Shown: positions 1-6,560, counted from the stretch's first letter. The stretch is 7,136 bases of DNA from Nitrospirota bacterium (GCA_004296865.1 SCVQ01000585.1:1-7136); one strand, 5' to 3'. Translations and numbers: made by a program. Notes: generated from the sequence alone by a model not told the origin.

Positions 1-809
1 AGCAGTTCGATAACAAGCTGACAACTCACCGGTCGGACGCCCCGACGCACCTGCGGGCCGTGGCTCCGACCGGCATCTTTGCCTACGGGATCAGCAACCA
101 CGTCGAGATCAACGTCGCTTTTTCCGGAATTTACTGGGAATCAAGCAGAGCGAACGGCTCCGGGGGACGAACGGTGGATTCCGAGAGCGGCGTTGGCGAC
201 ACAACGGTCTATCTCAAATATCGTCCCATCGTGCAGGACCCGGCCTCCTGGCGCCCTTCGATCACCATCTATAATCAGATTGCGCTACCATCCAGCGAAT
301 GGTTTGGCACGCGTGGAATCCCCGGCGGCTTCTCGCCGCTTGGGCGTCTCCCCGCCACCCGCTTCGGCGCTCTCTCTTTTACCGAAGGCATCATGTTCCG
401 AAAAAACCTTCAGCCGTTCCGGATCAGTGGCGGCGTCTTCTATACCTACACCGTCCCAGGCAACACCGCGGGAATGAACACCTATACGGGCGATATCGTG
501 AACACCCGCTTGATCATCGAGCACATTCTCAACGATGAGCGAGGGTTCGGATACAATCTGGAGTTCGTGACCCTGCATGGGCTTCCCCACCGGTTGGATG
601 GGCATCAGTTGAACATCAGCCCGACCAGTTTTTCCCTGTTCGGTGTACAGCCAACCCTCCAGTACAAGTTCTTCCAGAACGACAGCGGTGCGCTGGTTGG
701 TGCGGCCGGAGTCCTGTTCACGGTAGCCGGACAGAACAACCTCGATGCCTTCTATCCCAACATCTCCATCTACTATTACTGGAGCAAGGGCAAGGTCGTG
801 ATGCGCTGA
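1..809 (+). CDS. Outer-membrane beta-barrel protein, 3' part (MetA/phenol-degradation transporter-like)
   Basis: The gene is cut by the left edge. The frame is open from the first complete codon at position 3, 19 codons before the GTG at 60, so that GTG is probably internal. The 268 visible residues end at a TGA at 807-809. The sequence alternates polar and hydrophobic residues with many Tyr, Phe, Asn and Gly, as in transmembrane beta-strands with periplasmic turns. A stretch reading GVGDTTVYLKYRP, and the closing strand NISIYYYW, resemble the 'MetA-pathway of phenol degradation' family of putative outer-membrane channels. That family's substrates are mostly unproven. The protein ends in Arg rather than the C-terminal aromatic residue common in barrels. 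The signal peptide and first strands lie outside the window. The barrel assignment is fairly safe; the family name is tentative and no substrate can be given. Confidence 0.7.
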   Translation, partial: QFDNKLTTHRSDAPTHLRAVAPTGIFAYGISNHVEINVAFSGIYWESSRANGSGGRTVDSESGVGDTTVYLKYRPIVQDPASWRPSITIYNQIALPSSEWFGTRGIPGGFSPLGRLPATRFGALSFTEGIMFRKNLQPFRISGGVFYTYTVPGNTAGMNTYTGDIVNTRLIIEHILNDERGFGYNLEFVTLHGLPHRLDGHQLNISPTSFSLFGVQPTLQYKFFQNDSGALVGAAGVLFTVAGQNNLDAFYPNISIYYYWSKGKVVMR

Positions 810-821
810 CCGCTGAGTCCC

Positions 822-850
822 TTGTAATCTGCCCTCGTTCAGGCTAGGCT
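822..850 (+). promoter_or_regulatory. Candidate sigma70 promoter for the VOC gene
   Basis: A -35-like TTGTAA (822-827) and a -10-like TAGGCT (845-850) are separated by 17 bases. They match the consensus at 4/6 and 3/6 positions. The site sits 31 bases before the ATG at 882 and 12 bases after the upstream stop codon. It is weak, and read-through from the upstream gene is an alternative. Confidence 0.28.
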
Positions 851-855
851 TAAAC

Positions 856-890
856 GAACGACGAAGGATGAACGCGGAACGATGAATGTC
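856..890 (+). repeat. Heptamer tandem array, left arm (consensus GAACGAT)
   Basis: Five consecutive 7-base units are GAACGAC, GAAGGAT, GAACGCG, GAACGAT and GAATGTC. The fifth is degenerate. The array covers the ATG at 882. Its core (864-885) is an imperfect inverted copy of 1517-1538, with 20 of 22 positions matching, so it pairs with the array just after the stop codon of the same gene. Confidence 0.7.
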
Positions 891-1505
891 AAGGTGCCCA
901 TGAATGCACCACGCCACCTTGATGACCTGCTGGCCCGCTACGTGGCCGATTTCGTCACGCGCAACGCAGCCGCCAGGACTCTAAAGAAAGGTCTGGATGA
1001 GGTCGGCGTCGGTTTTTTCCCTTTGGCCGACCACATCACTTTTCGGACCGACGACATCGACCGCCGCGCGGAGGAGTTTCTCGCGCTGGGCTATGCCTCC
1101 TCCGAAACGCTGAACTATAACGACTGGTTCGCCAAGGTCTATCGCAAGCCGGGCTACCCCGCCCTCTTCATCGATCAGGCCTATCCGGATCAACGGGGCA
1201 AGACCAGCATCATTCCTGGCTGGGTGGCTACGTTCGGGGACCGCACGCTCCACCACATCGCGGTGAAGGTCGAGGACATCGAGCTGGCGATGGAGCGATT
1301 GAGCCGAGCCGGTATCCGATTCGCCGGGTCAATCGTGGGTGAACGAGGCGGCCCCTTGCGGCAAATCTTCACCGTGCCGGAGGACGTGGCTGGGGCGGCT
1401 TTCTCGGTCGTGGAGCTCGCCGAGCGGCACGAAGGATTCCTCGGTTTCTCCCCGCCGCAGGCCGACGGCCTCATGAAGTCCACCGTGAGGAAAGCCGGAA
1501 CGTAA
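882..1505 (+). CDS. VOC-superfamily metalloenzyme, DUF1338/HglS-like, compact form
   Basis: This 207-residue protein has the vicinal-oxygen-chelate pattern. DHITFRT carries H51 and resembles the metal-ligand DHIAFRT of DUF1338 enzymes. HHIAVKVEDI carries H124/H125. LRQIFT (159-164) followed by FSVVEL with E178 resembles the C-terminal half of 4-hydroxyphenylpyruvate dioxygenase, where two His and one Glu hold Fe(II). A His-His-Glu metal site (H51, H125, E178) is therefore inferred. Family members include 2-oxoadipate dioxygenase/decarboxylase HglS, which is roughly twice as long, so the substrate cannot be transferred by homology. No signal peptide is seen; the protein is probably cytosolic. 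The start is uncertain. ATG 882 has only GGAA two bases upstream and lies in a repeat array. ATG 900 (residue 7) has AAGG (891-894) five bases upstream. The gene stands alone between two inverted heptamer arrays. Confidence 0.8.
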   Translation: MNVKVPMNAPRHLDDLLARYVADFVTRNAAARTLKKGLDEVGVGFFPLADHITFRTDDIDRRAEEFLALGYASSETLNYNDWFAKVYRKPGYPALFIDQAYPDQRGKTSIIPGWVATFGDRTLHHIAVKVEDIELAMERLSRAGIRFAGSIVGERGGPLRQIFTVPEDVAGAAFSVVELAERHEGFLGFSPPQADGLMKSTVRKAGT

Positions 1506-1539
1506 TCGTTTGTCGCTCATCGTTCCCCGTTCATCGTTT
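1505..1539 (-). repeat. Heptamer tandem array, right arm (inverted copy)
   Basis: Read on the minus strand, the five 7-base units are AAACGAT, GAACGGG, GAACGAT, GAGCGAC and AAACGAT. The array begins at the last base of the TAA stop codon (1503-1505) of the VOC gene. It is the inverted partner of 856-890; the 22-base core 1517-1538 matches 864-885 with two mismatches. It ends six bases before the -35 box proposed for hflK. Confidence 0.75.
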
Positions 1540-1545
1540 CTCTAG

Positions 1546-1575
1546 TTGCCCCTTCTCCGTAAAGTCTGCTATGGT
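1546..1575 (+). promoter_or_regulatory. Candidate extended -10 promoter of hflKC
   Basis: TTGCCC (1546-1551) and TATGGT (1570-1575) lie 18 bases apart, each matching 4/6 of the sigma70 consensus. A TGC directly before the -10 gives an extended -10 (TGCTATGGT). Transcription would start near 1582, leaving a leader of about 55 bases before hflK. No heat-shock-type promoter is evident. Confidence 0.5.
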
Positions 1576-1637
1576 GAACCCCATTGCTGTAACGGTTCTC
1601 TTCTCACGATTCGGCTCAACCGCAGAGGAGCTTCTAC

Positions 1638-2684
1638 ATGGTCTGGGACCCGAAAGACCCCTGGGGCAAGAAATCAGACCCCATCGACGACGTGCTCAAG
1701 CAGGCCCAGGCGCAGTTCGGCCAGATGATGCCGCTCAAAGGCCTCCGCTCCATCGTCCTGATCGTCGCGGCGGTCGCACTGGTCTGGCAAGGCACCTTCA
1801 TCGTGGCGCCGGATGAAGAAGGCGTGGTGAAGCGATTCGGCGATATCGTGCGCAGCGCCGGCCCTGGCCCGCATCTGAAAATCCCCTTCGTCGAGACCGT
1901 CGAACGGCCCAAAGTCGAGAAATTGCACCGCCTTGAAATCGGCTTCCGCACGGACCGGCAGGGCCGCCAGCAAATGCTGCCGAAAGAAGCCCTGATGCTG
2001 ACCGGCGATGAGAACATCCTCGGGGTCGAGTTCATCGTCCAATACAAGATCAAGAACGCCAAGGATTACCTCTTCCGGGTGGACGAGATCGAGGAAACCA
2101 TCCAGAAGGCGGCAGAAGCGTCCATGCGCGAGGTGGTCGGCAAGAGCAAGATCGACGAAGCCCTCACCGTCGGGAAGGCCCAGATCCAGCAGGACACCCA
2201 GACGCTGCTGCAGGGCATCCTGGATCAGTACCAGGCCGGGGTTCAGATCGCGGCGGTCCAGTTGCAGGACGTGGATCCCCCGGAAGCGGTGGTGGCGGCC
2301 TTCAAGGACGTGGCCAGCGCGAAGGAAGACCGGGAGAAGCTGATCAACCAGTCCCAAGGCTACCGCAACGACATCATCCCCAAGGCCAAGGGGGAGGCGG
2401 CCCAGATCGTCAACCAAGCCAAGGGCAATGCCCAGGCGCGGGTGGCGCGGGCCGAAGGGGAAGCCAACCGCTTCCTGAAAACGCTCAAGGAATATGGCCA
2501 AGCCAAAGAGATCATCAGCAAACGCATCTATATCGAAACGATGGAAGAGGTGATGGCGGGCGTCGATAAAATCATCCTCGACGGCAAGGCCGGCGACCGC
2601 CTGCTCCCCTACCTTCCGCTCGATCGTCTCCAGAAAGCGCCCAAGACACCGGCGCCTGCCGAGGAGAAGAAGGCCCAGCCATGA
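1638..2684 (+). CDS. hflK: HflK, SPFH-domain modulator of the FtsH protease
   Basis: The protein has 348 residues. The N-terminus carries the typical HflK motif DPWG (7-10) and a short cytoplasmic segment. One membrane helix follows (about 36-56), then an SPFH/band-7 domain beginning at APDEEGVVKRFG (57-68). A long charged, Ala/Glu/Lys-rich coiled coil lies in the C-terminal third, followed by a Pro/Lys/Glu tail. In the known system HflK and HflC alternate in a large membrane cage around FtsH hexamers and restrain access of membrane-protein substrates. This HflK is shorter than the 419-residue E. coli protein and lacks its glycine-rich N-terminal stretch. The start is supported by AGAGGAG (1624-1630) seven bases before the ATG. 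The gene shares ATGA with hflC, implying coupled translation and equal amounts. No ftsH, hfq or hflX gene is in the window. Confidence 0.95.
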   Translation: MVWDPKDPWGKKSDPIDDVLKQAQAQFGQMMPLKGLRSIVLIVAAVALVWQGTFIVAPDEEGVVKRFGDIVRSAGPGPHLKIPFVETVERPKVEKLHRLEIGFRTDRQGRQQMLPKEALMLTGDENILGVEFIVQYKIKNAKDYLFRVDEIEETIQKAAEASMREVVGKSKIDEALTVGKAQIQQDTQTLLQGILDQYQAGVQIAAVQLQDVDPPEAVVAAFKDVASAKEDREKLINQSQGYRNDIIPKAKGEAAQIVNQAKGNAQARVARAEGEANRFLKTLKEYGQAKEIISKRIYIETMEEVMAGVDKIILDGKAGDRLLPYLPLDRLQKAPKTPAPAEEKKAQP

Positions 2685-3541
2685 CCAAACAGAATCTGTT
2701 GATTGGGTTGATCGGCGTCGTCGTGCTGCTGTTTGTCCTCGGCGCGTCGCCCCTCTTCGTCGTGGACATCACCCAGACCGCCATCGTCGTCCAGCTCGGC
2801 AAGCCGCAGCGGAACATCACCGAGCCGGGCCTCAAGGTCAAGATGCCCTTCATCGAAGAAGTCACGTACTTCGACAAGCGCCTCTTGGACTACGATTCAT
2901 CGGCCCAGGACGTCATCACCCAGGATAAGAAGACGATCTTGATCGACAACTTCGCCAAGTGGCGCATCACCGATCCCTTGAAGGTCTACCAGGCCTTCCA
3001 GACTCAGCGCGGGGCGTTGCGGCGGCTGGACGACATTATCTACTCGGAACTGCGTGTCGAACTGGGCCGGCACGACCTATCCGAGATCGTCTCCAAGACC
3101 CGGTCCGAAATCATGGCGGTGGTCACCCAGCGGGCCAACGAGAAGGCCAAGGCCTATGGCATCGAGGTGCAGGACGTACGGATCAAACGTGCCGACCTGC
3201 CGGAACAGAACGAGAAAGCGGTTTTCGCCCGCATGCAGGCCGAGCGGGAACGCCAGGCCAAACAGTACCGGGCCGAGGGAGCCGAGGAAGCGCAGAAGAT
3301 CCGGTCCGAGGCGGAGAAGGACCGGGAGATTATCCTTGCCGAGGCCTATAAGACCTCCGAGGAACTACGTGGAGAAGGCGATGCGAAGGCCTTCAAGATC
3401 TACGCAACGGCCTATCGCCAGGATCCAAAGTTCTTCGAGTTCACTCGCTCGATGGAAGCCTACAAAAAGAGCTTCAGCGGCAATTCAACCGTGGTGATGA
3501 CGCCGGACTCGGAATTCTTCAAGTACCTCAGGCAACGGTAG
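2681..3541 (+). CDS. hflC: HflC, SPFH-domain modulator of the FtsH protease
   Basis: The protein has 286 residues. A membrane helix (about 6-28) is followed directly by an SPFH domain starting near VDITQTAIVVQLGKP. A helical region rich in Arg, Glu and Ala comes next (QAERERQAKQYRAEGAEEAQ and on). The C-terminal MTPDSEFFKYL is characteristic of HflC. It is the expected partner of HflK in the FtsH-HflKC complex of the inner membrane, with the bulk of the protein on the periplasmic side. The ATG overlaps the hflK stop codon by four bases. A ribosome site AAGAAGG (2667-2673) lies inside the end of hflK, seven bases before the start. The protein is somewhat shorter than E. coli HflC (334 residues). 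The TAG at 3539-3541 is followed within 12 bases by the heptamer hairpin shared with the convergent fhs gene. Confidence 0.95.
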   Translation: MTKQNLLIGLIGVVVLLFVLGASPLFVVDITQTAIVVQLGKPQRNITEPGLKVKMPFIEEVTYFDKRLLDYDSSAQDVITQDKKTILIDNFAKWRITDPLKVYQAFQTQRGALRRLDDIIYSELRVELGRHDLSEIVSKTRSEIMAVVTQRANEKAKAYGIEVQDVRIKRADLPEQNEKAVFARMQAERERQAKQYRAEGAEEAQKIRSEAEKDREIILAEAYKTSEELRGEGDAKAFKIYATAYRQDPKFFEFTRSMEAYKKSFSGNSTVVMTPDSEFFKYLRQR

Positions 3542-3552
3542 CTCTGAAAATT

Positions 3553-3619
3553 TTGAGTTGTGAGTTCATAGTTTTTAGTTGGCGGCTCTTTCACTCATAA
3601 CTAAAAACTTAACACTCAA
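3553..3619. repeat. Paired heptamer array (consensus TTGAGTT) between hflC and fhs
   Basis: On the plus strand four 7-base units occupy 3553-3580: TTGAGTT, GTGAGTT, CATAGTT, TTTAGTT. After an 11-base spacer, four units of the same family occupy 3592-3619 on the minus strand: TTGAGTG, TTAAGTT, TTTAGTT, ATGAGTG. The organisation parallels the arrays around the VOC gene, but with a different, AT-rich unit. The array fills most of the 85-base gap between two convergent genes. Confidence 0.75.
3570..3609. terminator. Hairpin, possible bidirectional terminator for hflC and fhs
   Basis: AGTTTTTAGTT (3570-3580) pairs perfectly with AACTAAAAACT (3599-3609), giving an 11-bp stem and an 18-base loop. 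The position between convergent stop codons (3541 and 3627) suits a shared terminator. The stem is AT-rich. No long U-tract follows on the plus strand; on the minus strand a TTTT lies about 15 bases beyond the stem. It is therefore not a textbook intrinsic terminator. Confidence 0.45.
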
Positions 3620-3626
3620 CACCGCT

Positions 3627-5315
3627 TCACGAGAGGCCGACGATCTCCCCCGTGTCAGGGTCCAGGTCCATCCGTTCGCCCGCCGGCCTCTTGGGAAGCC
3701 CGGACATGAGTTGGATGCCGGAGCAGACCGCCGTCAGGAATCCCGCGCCGGCTAAAATACGCAGCTCCTTGATGGGCAGGGTAAACCCCGTAGGCCGGCC
3801 CTTGAGCGTCGGATCGTGCGAAAGCGACAGCGGGGTCTTGGCCATACACACAGGAAACCGCCCGAAGCCCAGCCTTGTGGCCTGCTCGATCTGTGATTCC
3901 GCCTGTTCTTCATACTGGACCCCGGCCGCGCCGTAGATCCGCCTCGCGACCGTCTCGATTTTCTGCTTGATCGGCGCCTCATCGGCATAGAGCGGGACGA
4001 AGGCAGATGGCTGATCGCAGGCTGCCATCACCGCTCGCGCCAAGTCTTCCGCTCCTTTGCCGCCATCGGCCCAGTGGGTTGACACCGCCGAACCCGCCGC
4101 ACCGGCAGAGGCGGCCCAATCCCGGACGTACTGGAGTTCGTCTTCAGGGTCGTCCCGAAAGGCATTGATCGCGACGACGGCAGGCACGCCAAAGGCTTTC
4201 ACGTTGGCGATGTGCTGTGCCAGATTGGCCAATCCCCTCTCCAGCGCCTCACGATTTGGCCCGGTAAGTCCCGTCGGAAGTGGCGCCCCCGCTTTGATGG
4301 TCCCCCCGCCTCCATGGAGCTTCAGGGCCCGCAGAGTCGCGACCACCACGGCAGCAGCGGGGCGGAAACCGGACAATCGACACTTGATGTTGAAAAATTT
4401 CTCCGCCCCCAATTCGCTCCCGAATCCGGCTTCGGTGACGACAAAGTCTGCACAGCGGAGCGCGATCGCATCAGCCAGGATCGAGCAGTTCCCATGGGCA
4501 ATATTCCCGAACGGGCCGGTGTGGACAAAGGCCGGCGTTCCCTCCAACGTCTGGACGAGATTCGGGCTGAGCGCGTCCCGCAAGAGCACGGCCATCGCCC
4601 CCGCGCACTGAAGGTCCTCCGCAGTAACCGGCTTCCCTTCTTTGGTAAACCCCACCAGGATTCGGCCGAGACGGCGGCGGAGATCCTTTTGATCCATCGC
4701 CAGGGCCAGAATCGCCATCACCTCGGATGCTTCGGTCAGGACGAATTCGCCGATCCGGGCAACCGCGCCTTTCTCCCCGCTCAACTGGACTCTTCGCAGC
4801 GCCCGATCGCTCACCCCCATCACCCGCGGCCAAGTGATCCTGGCCGGATCAAGATTCAGTGTATTGCCCTGGTACAGATGGTTGTCCACGAAGGCGGAGA
4901 GAAGATTGTGCGCAGAGGCTACGGCATGGGCATCCCCGGTCAAGTGCAGGTTAATGTCCTCCATCGGGATGACCTGTGCTTTTCCACCTCCGGCCCCCCC
5001 TCCTTTGATTCCAAATACGGGCCCCAGCGAAGGCTGGCGGAGGGTGACGGCCGCTCGACGACCCAGCCGGCTCAGCCCCATCGCCAGCCCGACCGACATG
5101 GTGGTCTTCCCCTCCCCCAGCGGGGTCGGGTTGATGGCTGTCACCAACACATACCGTCCAAGCGGACGGCTGGCCAGTCGCTGGAGGGCGCACAAAGACA
5201 CCTTGGCCTTCCACCGGCCGTAGGGAACCAGCTCATCGCCTTTCAGACCGAGTTCCTCGCCGACTTGTAGAATGGGCCGAGGTGTCACCGAGCGGGCAAG
5301 ATCAAGGTCGCTCAC
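3627..5315 (-). CDS. fhs: Formate-tetrahydrofolate ligase (10-formyl-THF synthetase)
   Basis: The 562-residue protein is full length for the family (about 555-560). It joins formate to tetrahydrofolate using ATP, giving 10-formyl-THF for purine and formyl-methionine synthesis and other one-carbon uses in the cytosol. A P-loop TPLGEGKTT spans 64-72. The family signature lies at 102-128 (GIKGGG, then PMEDINLHLTGD). TGPFGNIAHGNCS is at 266-278 and VATLRALKLHGGGG at 325-338. The signature reads KGGGAGGGK where the well-known enzymes usually read KGGAAGGGY. The start is the GTG at 5313-5315, supported by AGGGGAG seven bases upstream. The ATG at 5320-5322 is out of frame. No folD or formate dehydrogenase gene is adjacent, so the gene is a stand-alone unit with its own promoter, convergent with hflKC. 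Confidence 0.97.
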   Translation of the reverse strand: MSDLDLARSVTPRPILQVGEELGLKGDELVPYGRWKAKVSLCALQRLASRPLGRYVLVTAINPTPLGEGKTTMSVGLAMGLSRLGRRAAVTLRQPSLGPVFGIKGGGAGGGKAQVIPMEDINLHLTGDAHAVASAHNLLSAFVDNHLYQGNTLNLDPARITWPRVMGVSDRALRRVQLSGEKGAVARIGEFVLTEASEVMAILALAMDQKDLRRRLGRILVGFTKEGKPVTAEDLQCAGAMAVLLRDALSPNLVQTLEGTPAFVHTGPFGNIAHGNCSILADAIALRCADFVVTEAGFGSELGAEKFFNIKCRLSGFRPAAAVVVATLRALKLHGGGGTIKAGAPLPTGLTGPNREALERGLANLAQHIANVKAFGVPAVVAINAFRDDPEDELQYVRDWAASAGAAGSAVSTHWADGGKGAEDLARAVMAACDQPSAFVPLYADEAPIKQKIETVARRIYGAAGVQYEEQAESQIEQATRLGFGRFPVCMAKTPLSLSHDPTLKGRPTGFTLPIKELRILAGAGFLTAVCSGIQLMSGLPKRPAGERMDLDPDTGEIVGLS

Positions 5316-5322
5316 CGTTCAT

Positions 5323-5329
5323 CTCCCCT
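5323..5329 (-). promoter_or_regulatory. Ribosome binding site fixing the GTG start of fhs
   Basis: On the minus strand AGGGGAG lies seven bases before the GTG at 5313-5315. It is the only good site near the 5' end. The nearby ATG at 5320-5322 is out of frame and abuts this site, so GTG is preferred. Confidence 0.7.
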
Positions 5330-5367
5330 GTTCGTTTTCTTCCGTCTCAAGGCCAGTCAAGGGGAGC

Positions 5368-5376
5368 AGTATAGCA
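5368..5376 (-). promoter_or_regulatory. Candidate extended -10 promoter of fhs
   Basis: On the minus strand TGCTATACT forms an extended -10 (TG, one base, TATACT with 5/6 consensus match). No good -35 lies 17 bases upstream (GCAGGG), as is common when an extended -10 is present. The predicted leader is about 45 bases. The rest of the 198-base gap to the M23 stop codon (5316-5513) shows only a weak CCCTG/CAGGG inverted pair near 5459-5480 and no other gene. Confidence 0.5.
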
Positions 5377-5513
5377 CGAGGCCCGTTTCACCCTGCGATC
5401 AGAGCGTGAACTCACGACGGATGAGTCCGAGCCCAGGGCAGCGATGAAATGAAGAGAACCCTGAGGAGATTTGCGCAGGGACTTGCAAGCGAATGGCAGG
5501 AGCGGAGGAAGAG

Positions 5514-6494
5514 CTACTCCAGGATATACCGTTGTGGATTCACCGGACGGCTCTGGACTTTCACCAAGTAATGCAGGTGCGGTCCGGTCGAGAGTCCGGT
5601 GCTGCCGATCATGCCGATCACGTCCCCTCGTTTGACCTTTTGCCCCACCTTCACCAAAATTTTCGACATGTGGCCGTACTGGGTCTCGATCCCATACCCA
5701 TGGTCAAGGGCCACCATATTGCCCATCTTGTTATCAAACCCCGTGACCTGCACCAGACCGCTGGCCGGAGCATAAATGGGCGCGTTCGGGGCAGCCCCGA
5801 TATCAAGACCATCGTGAACTGCCGGCTTGCCGGTGAACGGGGAAATCCTCGGACCAAAGCCGGACGTCACCCAGCCCTTGACCGGCCAAACAGACGGGGT
5901 GGAAGCCCAACGAGCCGAGCGCTCCTTGGCTGCCTCCGTCAGTTCCTCAAGGGTCCGTTCCTGAGACACGGCTTCGTTCTGCAACCACACGATCTTCTGC
6001 TGGATACGGGAGGTGAGGTCCTTCTCCCAGACTTTGTCCTCCTCATCATCCGAAAGCTTAGCGGCGGCCTCCTCAGCCGTCCCTTCCGTTATTGCGTCAC
6101 CATCCCCCCCGGCTCCGTCAACCACCGGGGTCTCCTCTCCCCCTTGACCATTGAGGTAGTCTTCCGCCTTCAGGGGTTCGATCCCCAGCATCACGCGCAA
6201 CTTTTCGTTCACCTCTTTCATCGCCAGAACACGACGTTTGAGATCATCGAGGGAGGTTGAAAACTCATTCGTTTGTTCGCGCGCACTCGCAAGCTCCTGG
6301 CGGATAGACTGCAACTCCCACACCTTGCCGGTTTGGATTACATATTGGGAAAGCAGAAGCAGCTCGGCCACGACCAAAAAGACCCCCACCATCAACGCCT
6401 TTCGGACAATGGCGCGGGGGAAGCTAAGCCTTATGGGCTTCGTCGTAGTGCCCCTGAAGATTACGATCGTATATGCGTCTTCTGGCTGATTCAT
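5514..6494 (-). CDS. M23-family (LytM-type) zinc endopeptidase, membrane anchored
   Basis: The 326-residue protein has a short basic N-terminus and a membrane helix (about 33-53), so the remainder should be periplasmic. A coiled coil follows (about 57-103). Then come an acidic Gly/Asp/Glu-rich linker (about 111-153) and a second coiled coil (about 154-195). The C-terminal peptidase M23 domain spans about 203-326. Metal ligands are visible as H227 and D231 in HDGLD and H308 in GPHLHY; H275 (YGHM) and H306 complete the active site. Active members cut peptide cross-links in peptidoglycan; coiled-coil relatives often act in cell division or shape. All key residues are present, so it is probably active rather than an EnvC-type activator. 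The start ATG has GGAG (minus strand, 6503-6506) eight bases upstream. It follows cutA by 115 bases and has its own promoter there. The exact bond cut cannot be told. Confidence 0.92.
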   Translation of the reverse strand: MNQPEDAYTIVIFRGTTTKPIRLSFPRAIVRKALMVGVFLVVAELLLLSQYVIQTGKVWELQSIRQELASAREQTNEFSTSLDDLKRRVLAMKEVNEKLRVMLGIEPLKAEDYLNGQGGEETPVVDGAGGDGDAITEGTAEEAAAKLSDDEEDKVWEKDLTSRIQQKIVWLQNEAVSQERTLEELTEAAKERSARWASTPSVWPVKGWVTSGFGPRISPFTGKPAVHDGLDIGAAPNAPIYAPASGLVQVTGFDNKMGNMVALDHGYGIETQYGHMSKILVKVGQKVKRGDVIGMIGSTGLSTGPHLHYLVKVQSRPVNPQRYILE

Positions 6495-6560
6495 AAGCTC
6501 GGCTCCAGGAAAAGAGGCATTCGGCTCTTCTCCGTTCTTATCTGTTTTTACAAGGTGCTC

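Noticed and set aside
60..62. GTG as the start of the first gene
   Set aside because: The same frame stays open to the window edge with barrel-like sequence, and an outer-membrane protein should have a signal peptide, which is absent after this GTG.
285..917. Minus-strand open frame of 210 codons over the barrel gene and VOC start
   Set aside because: It is antisense to a convincing beta-barrel sequence and crosses an intergenic repeat; no domain is recognisable.
856..1539. CRISPR-like or transposon reading of the repeat pair
   Set aside because: The units are tandem 7-mers without spacers, there is no transposase or cas gene, and no target-site duplication can be recognised.
1674..2501. 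Minus-strand open frame of 275 codons opposite hflK
   Set aside because: It is a shadow of hflK with repetitive Leu/Gly/Asp/Arg composition and no recognisable domain.
4212..5270. Plus-strand open frame of 352 codons opposite fhs
   Set aside because: It lies wholly antisense to a clear, full-length fhs, and its peptide is low in hydrophobic core and rich in Arg, Pro, His and Gln. Long antisense frames are expected in GC-rich genes.
5320..5322. ATG just upstream as the fhs start
   Set aside because: It is seven bases from the GTG, hence out of frame, and directly abuts the ribosome binding site.
5459..5480. Inverted pair CCCTG/CAGGG as a terminator of the M23 gene
   Set aside because: Only five base pairs with a 12-base loop and no U-tract on the minus strand; too weak to call.
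5493..6260. Plus-strand open frame of 255 codons opposite the M23 gene
   Set aside because: The minus strand carries all M23 catalytic motifs; the plus-strand peptide shows no family features.
6518..6535. AAGAG/CTCTT inverted pair in the M23 leader as a regulatory hairpin
   Set aside because: Only five pairs with mismatched inner bases; indistinguishable from chance.
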